Source of the DNA: Trissonchulus latispiculum
Taxonomy: Eukaryota > Nematoda > Enoplea > Enoplida > Ironidae
Direction: 5' to 3'
Assembly: GCA_030248195.1 (NCBI GenBank)
Contig: JASAND010013021.1
Coordinates: forward strand, 1 to 64,000
Length of the DNA stretch: 64,000 nt
Positions within the stretch are counted from its first letter, which is position 1. The number at the start of each line of letters is the position of its first letter. Position numbers and translations under genes: made by a program. Shown here in pieces: positions 58,901-64,000 of the stretch. Below the pieces are notes generated by a model. The model searched no databases and had not been told where the DNA came from. It was given only the letters and a program-made list of their open reading frames with translations.

Positions 58901-61476
58901 TTCGGGCCCCACCCAGAACTCAAAAGCTCCCGGAAAACAGGGTTTAGGGTAAATTGTCAAAAACGTTTTCTGCTTAGCCGAATTTTTAGGTCTTTTAAAG
59001 CATTTTAGCTATTAAGCTTAAAAAAGTAAATTAAAAACTGCATAATTTTTAGCTCAGCTGCAAAAAATGGCTATTTTTAAGCATTTTCGAAGAAATTGAT
59101 CCCCCTCAAAAATCTGTGCGCCCAGACCTGAGAGAGCCCCCAATTTTCTCCCCGCCGAAATTTTTTTCCCAGGAAAACTCCACTGGAAGTACCATACTCA
59201 GCAATACCAAACTTCTAATATATAATGATTAGGCTGGACTTTAGCCTGCAAAAGAATCGCATTGCGGTTTCTTTCCTGCTATATAAGCTGGAGTTTTCAG
59301 CAAAACAAAAGATCAGTGTTCGAATCTAAGGGTTCAAACTAAAGCGGGCTAAAACTTGATAATACGCAGCTGTACAGAAACTGCCACTGGTATCCTATTT
59401 ATAAACATTCAGAAGTACTACACATCGTGAAATATATTATTAGCAGTAGCGGCATTAAAATCTGAAACTTCAGCTCCAGAAACGCTGAAATGAAAAAGGA
59501 TCAACCTACCTGAGGAAACACAGGGAGCAGAGGAGGTCGTGCAGGTGATCACAGTGGTTCTTACAGTGGAAGTTGTCAATTCTACAGTACTGCTAGCTTC
59601 CACCCGCACAAATTTATTTACAATCTAAAATAAGACAATCCAAACAGAAGTCAGGGGCCGATTTCATAAGAGTGCTGCCAGTTTGCAAGAGCAGTCACAC
59701 ACAAGTATTTGTACTTGAGTTGCAAGTTCAAGTTGTTTATGTTGCAGAAAATTTTCCGTCGACTTAAGGAAATTAGCTAAACTAGTAAAAACAATTAGTA
59801 GAAAAACTTGAGAAATTGTAAAAGCAAGAACAAGTTTATACGTAGTTTATTTTTAAAAAATATACACTAAATGATTTAAAATTCACTTTACACTGAAAAA
59901 ATGCAGCAACTTGTTTGAAAGTCACGTAGTGCTACGACTAACGCAAATTTTCTTGCCAGAAAATTTCACTAAAGATGTTAAATTATATTAATATAATAAA
60001 AATATTAAATAATATTCAGTTAAACTTAATTCAATTACCTCAATTACAAGTTCAAGTTGGACGGCAGAGAATTAACTACTTTTATATAACTGAATCGGAC
60101 TGCAAGTATTAGCCGAAACTGATAACTTGTGGACTTGCAGCTGGCAGGTACAGTGCATGTGTGCAAACTGCAAGTAATACTTGAACCTTTCTGAAACATT
60201 AACTTGAACTTGCATGCGAAAGCTGGACACTGGACTGAAAAAGTGACTGTGGTTTTAGGGTTTGGAGGGGAGGGGAATGTTTGGACAATACAACCAGGTG
60301 CGCGGGTGCACCGTTCCACTGCAACATTTTGACATCCAAAATTTTCGCGCCATCGGCGCGAAATTTACGTTATTTTTACTATAATTTACTATAATATAAT
60401 TTAATTTACGCTTATTTTTAATTATCAAATGTTATTTTTTAAAAGTTTCAACTTCTGGAGGTCCGCCCATCTCGAAAACATTTTCTTTGTGCGCCACTAG
60501 ATACAGCAATACCTCCTTTTTGGAACAGTTTCCATGGAGACAGGCTAAAAAATTCTCCAAAATCCGTAGGAGACCAACCAACAGGCTACAGGAAAAATTT
60601 CCGAACAAATTTTGAGAATTGGCTCATTCTGGGCAAAACATTTATCACTAAAAAATCCGGTTGAGGAAACAGCAAGAAAGCAAAAATACCAGGAAGGGGT
60701 GAGTTCGAGGAGGGGGTGTTTGATTTTGGGGGAAAGCAGGTTGGTTTCGGGAGGCCCGCCTCCCTCCCCCGTGAAAACTGCCCGAGAGGCGACACCGTAT
60801 GTTCTTACAGATGAAATTCTATTTAGAGGTATTAATTCATTTCCATTATATTCAATACTACTATACAACACAGGAAACAAGTTTAAACTATCACCTCAGC
60901 ATTATGCTTCCTTCTACGAATCCTCTCTCTTTTCAAAACATTGAAACAAAAGCCCATATTATGTACCTTTTTATGAACTTCTGAAGAACGCTGGAACGCC
61001 AAAGAAGAAGGGACTGTGATGACTTTTGCACCCTAAAATAAGGAAGTATATAACCACTTATCTGCTATACAAAATAGTGTAATATCAGGTGAAATCAGAC
61101 TTCAAAAGTGTAACTAAACAACTGGAGGACAGACACATAGGAAATATCAAACGAGATGAGAACAAGCTCAAACACACAGTAAGCCAGAAATACATCAAAC
61201 CTACATACGTAACTATCACTGGCTTTATGACCGCCGCAGGGATCAGAATATCAGTTCAACATACGTACATGAAAGAGAGAGGCAAAAATTTGCAAAGCAA
61301 ACAATTTTACTTACTTTTGTAGGACTATCCATCTGTGGTGGCATTATGGGCTGTTGGGAGGATCGTTGTAGTGAGGAAACCGAAGACACAGGAGCCGACA
61401 GCGGTAATCCAAAAGCAGCTGCCGGTCTGAGAGCACCATAGGGATCCACCAAATGCAATCCTGGTGCAGCATACCC
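55998..61476 (-). CDS. SAP130: SAP130-like Sin3/HDAC complex subunit, C-terminal 5 exons, 5' end missing
   Basis: Exons 61476-61315 (54 codons), 61032-60967 (22), 59624-59510, 58673-56818 and 56345-55998 join by GT/AG with matching phases (0, 0, 1, 0) and end in TGA. About 848 residues are seen; human SAP130 has about 1050. The long exon is Ser/Thr/Pro-rich and disordered, with QSPRPSILRKRGPP and, further on, SPRKRPRKQEF, both conserved in SAP130. At its end, SLLCGYEIGWKPKASHFL, VKVKEERK and GWKLLMVANHLQ match the conserved C-terminal domain. The last exon is helical with a Lys/Arg-rich end. In the family this C-terminal part binds Sin3A and the protein acts as a stabilising subunit of the nuclear Sin3-HDAC co-repressor. 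ATG 58659 lies inside the long exon and is not the true start, because the frame is open upstream and the preceding exons join. Further 5' exons were not found and may lie past the window. Confidence 0.85.
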
Positions 61477-61693
61477 CTGAAAATTCAGTACGACAGGACG
61501 TTATGAGTCACAAGTATAATCACGCATTATATATATACGTACCACAACATGGCAAACTACAATTTTACATTGTCGTTTAAATAAAAAAATTAGAATCTCA
61601 TCAAGTATTCGTCCAAACTACTTCTACAGAATATTATATTATAACAAGAATAAAAATGCTCCGATGGAGCATGAAAAATGCAATATGGGTGAC

Positions 61694-62307
61694 CAGTAGC
61701 GCAGATACAAAAATTTTTCAGGGGGGGGGGGCGGTTTGGACCGAAGAGTGGGGGGGGGCTGTAAAAAAGGCGAAGCCCCCCAGAAGTTGAGAAATTTTTT
61801 CAATTTTGCCATTAAAACGCAATTGAAATATTGAATTCTTTGCATTGTATATTATCAATTCCCAAACCAAATTTTGTAGTTTAATTTGCTATATATATTT
61901 TCCACTTCTATAGTCTCGTACGAAAACTCAGATTGGATGCCCCCATTAATAACAGTCACATTTCCAGTATCCACCATTCACATGTATATAAGGGAATCAT
62001 GTTTGCAATAATGCAGTTAATAAAACTACAAAGCTGGCAAAGCAAAGTAAAGTAAAGCAAACTTGTGAAGGATTAATTATACATATATAGTATGCCAATA
62101 AGGAAGTCGCGCCGAAGGCGCGAAAATTTTTCAATGAAGTACAAATGCACTAATTTTTGTGGCATTTTAGTACAATTACTTTGTGTTTATGATAAATTTA
62201 AACACCCGCGATTTGCGCGGGCTTACAATTTTTCTTCTGGTCAATTTTCTTCAGGGGGGCAAAACCATTTCGGGGGGCGGCCGCCCCCCCCCGTATCTCC
62301 GCTAGTG
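61694..62307. mobile_element. Non-autonomous hAT-like element, 614 bp
   Basis: The left end reads CAGTAGCGCAGATAC and the right end, on the other strand, CACTAGCGGAGATAC, followed on both arms by G/C runs. Inside are the GAAGCCCCCCAGAAGTTGAG hairpin remnant (about 61772) and CGCGCCGAAGGCGCG (about 62107), as in the 45.3-kb element. No matching 8-bp flanks were seen. It lies upstream of the visible SAP130 exons. Confidence 0.6.
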
Positions 62308-62599
62308 ACATTCGGTTTTAAGCAGACATCGGACTACGTTTTAAAACGTTAATATTATGGCAGGGGCAGGTTGTAAATGACAAGAGGACTAGGTTAAAAG
62401 CGCACTAATATGGACCAGCTGCGCTGAACAACCCATCTTTGCGGAAACCGCACAGACTGATGCTGGCGGCAGTTCTTCTGTAACAGTTTCCCAATTTGTC
62501 AGCATAACTCTGTCTGCAACTATGTATGTAGTTGTGCTCGCAATACTTGCCTGCAACAATGTATGTAGTTGTGCTCGCAATACTAAATACTTGTATACT

Positions 62600-63130
62600 T
62601 AAAGTTATATCATTCGATACGTCTAGCAAATAGCTGAGGACCCTTTTTAGTTATCACGAAATCGTTCTTCGTTGAGGAGAATTTAGCTAAAATCCATGCG
62701 CAACCTGCATTTTGCCAATTTTTCACAACTTTGGCAAGCGATTACTTTAGCTAAAACGCAGCAATCGGAGCAACTAAAAAATGGTCCCTCTGGGTATTTA
62801 TATATGTGTAAAACACGTCTGCTACGTGGCAAAACTCTAGCTGGAATAGTAAAAGGTCACAATCGCTGGAAGAAATTTGATCGTTTTCGCCAAACTACAT
62901 TTTTTATACTAACAGCAAACGGGTTAACACTTGGAAAATTATCAGACACGGATATATAGTTGGCTTCAACGAGACCTTCGAATCGACACCCTTAGTTTAA
63001 TTTTATGGCTTGTGTAGCTTAAGAAGTAATTGATTATTTGATTTCTGCAAAAATGAAAAGGTTTCAACGCCAAAGTAAGAAAATCGGCTATACCTCGCGA
63101 CAGAGGAAAGCTAGAAAGAACTAACATACC
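62600..63130. repeat. Diverged third copy of the 5.5/7.2-kb repeat family
   Basis: TATATCATTCGATAC, CAAATAGCTG.GGAC and AGCGATTACTTTAGCTA-type words occur in the same order as at 7540-7760, and the later part (62970-63115) matches 7898-8075. It is much more diverged than the pair at 5.5 and 7.2 kb. About 40 bases of a short direct duplication (TGCAACWATGTATGTAGTTG) precede it. Confidence 0.6.
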
Positions 63131-63308
63131 TCAGATCCCTCTTACTACAGACACAATTATCACCAAAGTTTCATATGTTTAGCCGTTTACAATAAGTCCA
63201 CAGACAGCGTGCTATGGTTGCTGCATAGCAATACAGCACGATAGCAGCACCGCACAGCTTTGCGACTATCCTCAACGTGTTCAGCGACCCATATAACCCC
63301 TATATGCG

Positions 63309-63632
63309 CTGGGCTTATTCTAGTGGAGGGGGGTAGGGGCCCCCAATAAGCACCCTTCCCCCCCAAAAAAGTGCGCGCCCCTTTTGGTACCAAATTTTGC
63401 CCTGAAAAAATCGCTCAGAAGGCCAAATTTTCAAAAATTTCCCGGTTTCGCCGGAGATTTTTACTCAATTTTTGCCCTTTTCAACACTAAATCTGCCTAT
63501 AAAAATCAACTTTTATAGTTTATGTCAGAAAAATAGAGCTATTTTTAGCATATTTTTCGAAAAATTCCCAAAAATTCCTTGCCCCTCGGACTTTTGGGGC
63601 CCCCCAAGAAAAAATCCCTAGAATAAGCCCAG
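63309..63632. mobile_element. MITE-like element with CTGGGCTTATTCTAG ends
   Basis: A 15-base inverted repeat (63309-63323 and 63618-63632) encloses a C/G-run and AAAATTTT-rich interior without coding content. Its interior style resembles the insert at about 58880-59180 in a SAP130 intron. No target duplication is clear. The rest of the window to 64000 shows no gene. Confidence 0.6.
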
Positions 63633-64000
63633 ATGCGTCCCACTAAATGGCCCAAAACGGCTGTATTTAGGCCTATTTTTGGCTATTTCTGTGAAGTTGG
63701 GAGTTGAAAAATTGTCCAAAAGGTAACGTCCCTGCCACTCGGAAAAAACAAACTTCACCGACTGAAAATGCCCAGATCGTTCAGTTTTTGAGTTCGAAGA
63801 AAAGTACTTCTCCAGCATGACTTAAACGGAAAAAACAGGCCTAGCTTGTCCAGAAGCGAAAATTTTCAAAGTTGAAAATTTAGACCAAAGCTTTTTGCTA
63901 ACAAATTGTAGTATATATATACTCGTCGTGCTGATTCCAAATGATACCAACTTGTCTAGTTTTGTTGAATATTTAGCTGGCACGGTGCGCGAACGGGTCT

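Overview
This window is nuclear DNA of an animal, AT-rich and dense in repeats. The host genes have spliceosomal introns and are most similar to metazoan proteins. The many short inverted-repeat elements and G/C-run hairpins suggest an invertebrate, possibly a sponge or another early-branching animal. The species cannot be named from this sequence. Three host genes lie on the minus strand in the right-hand 36 kb. From right to left they are a partial SAP130-like Sin3/HDAC complex subunit (61476-55998), an archease (51202-49889) and a SAC3/GANP (MCM3AP-like) mRNA-export scaffold (46571-28482, 20 exons, 1379 codons). Exon phases agree at every junction in all three models.

The left 28 kb has no host gene that I recognise. 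It holds an unassigned T-rich stretch (1-5.5 kb), two near-identical 597-bp direct repeats flanking a decayed Ty3/gypsy pol fragment, a tandem/foldback array (8.4-10 kb) and non-autonomous DNA transposons. From 12975 to 26641 it holds a young, apparently intact LTR retroelement with three nearly identical LTRs.

That retroelement is the most notable object. LTR1 is followed by a tRNA-Gln-type primer binding site and one uninterrupted 2552-codon frame. The frame encodes gag with a zinc knuckle, then an envelope-like type I glycoprotein, then protease, reverse transcriptase, RNase H and integrase. The glycoprotein therefore lies between gag and pol instead of after pol. A second LTR follows, then a 137-bp duplicated segment, an internal TATA/Inr promoter and two accessory ORFs. 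These ORFs appear to share a start codon and diverge by alternative splicing. The third LTR closes the element. The same four bases (CAAC) flank the outermost LTRs, so the whole 13.7-kb three-LTR unit looks like one insertion. The accessory layout resembles that of foamy viruses (internal promoter, spliced product sharing an N-terminus), but I recognise no homology.

The introns and spacers of the host genes carry many inverted-repeat elements: a hAT-type MITE with an 8-bp target duplication, a Harbinger-type MITE with TAA duplications 33 bp from a splice donor, a 1.2-kb foldback bounded by TTAA, a minisatellite foldback, and tRNA-derived SINE sequences.
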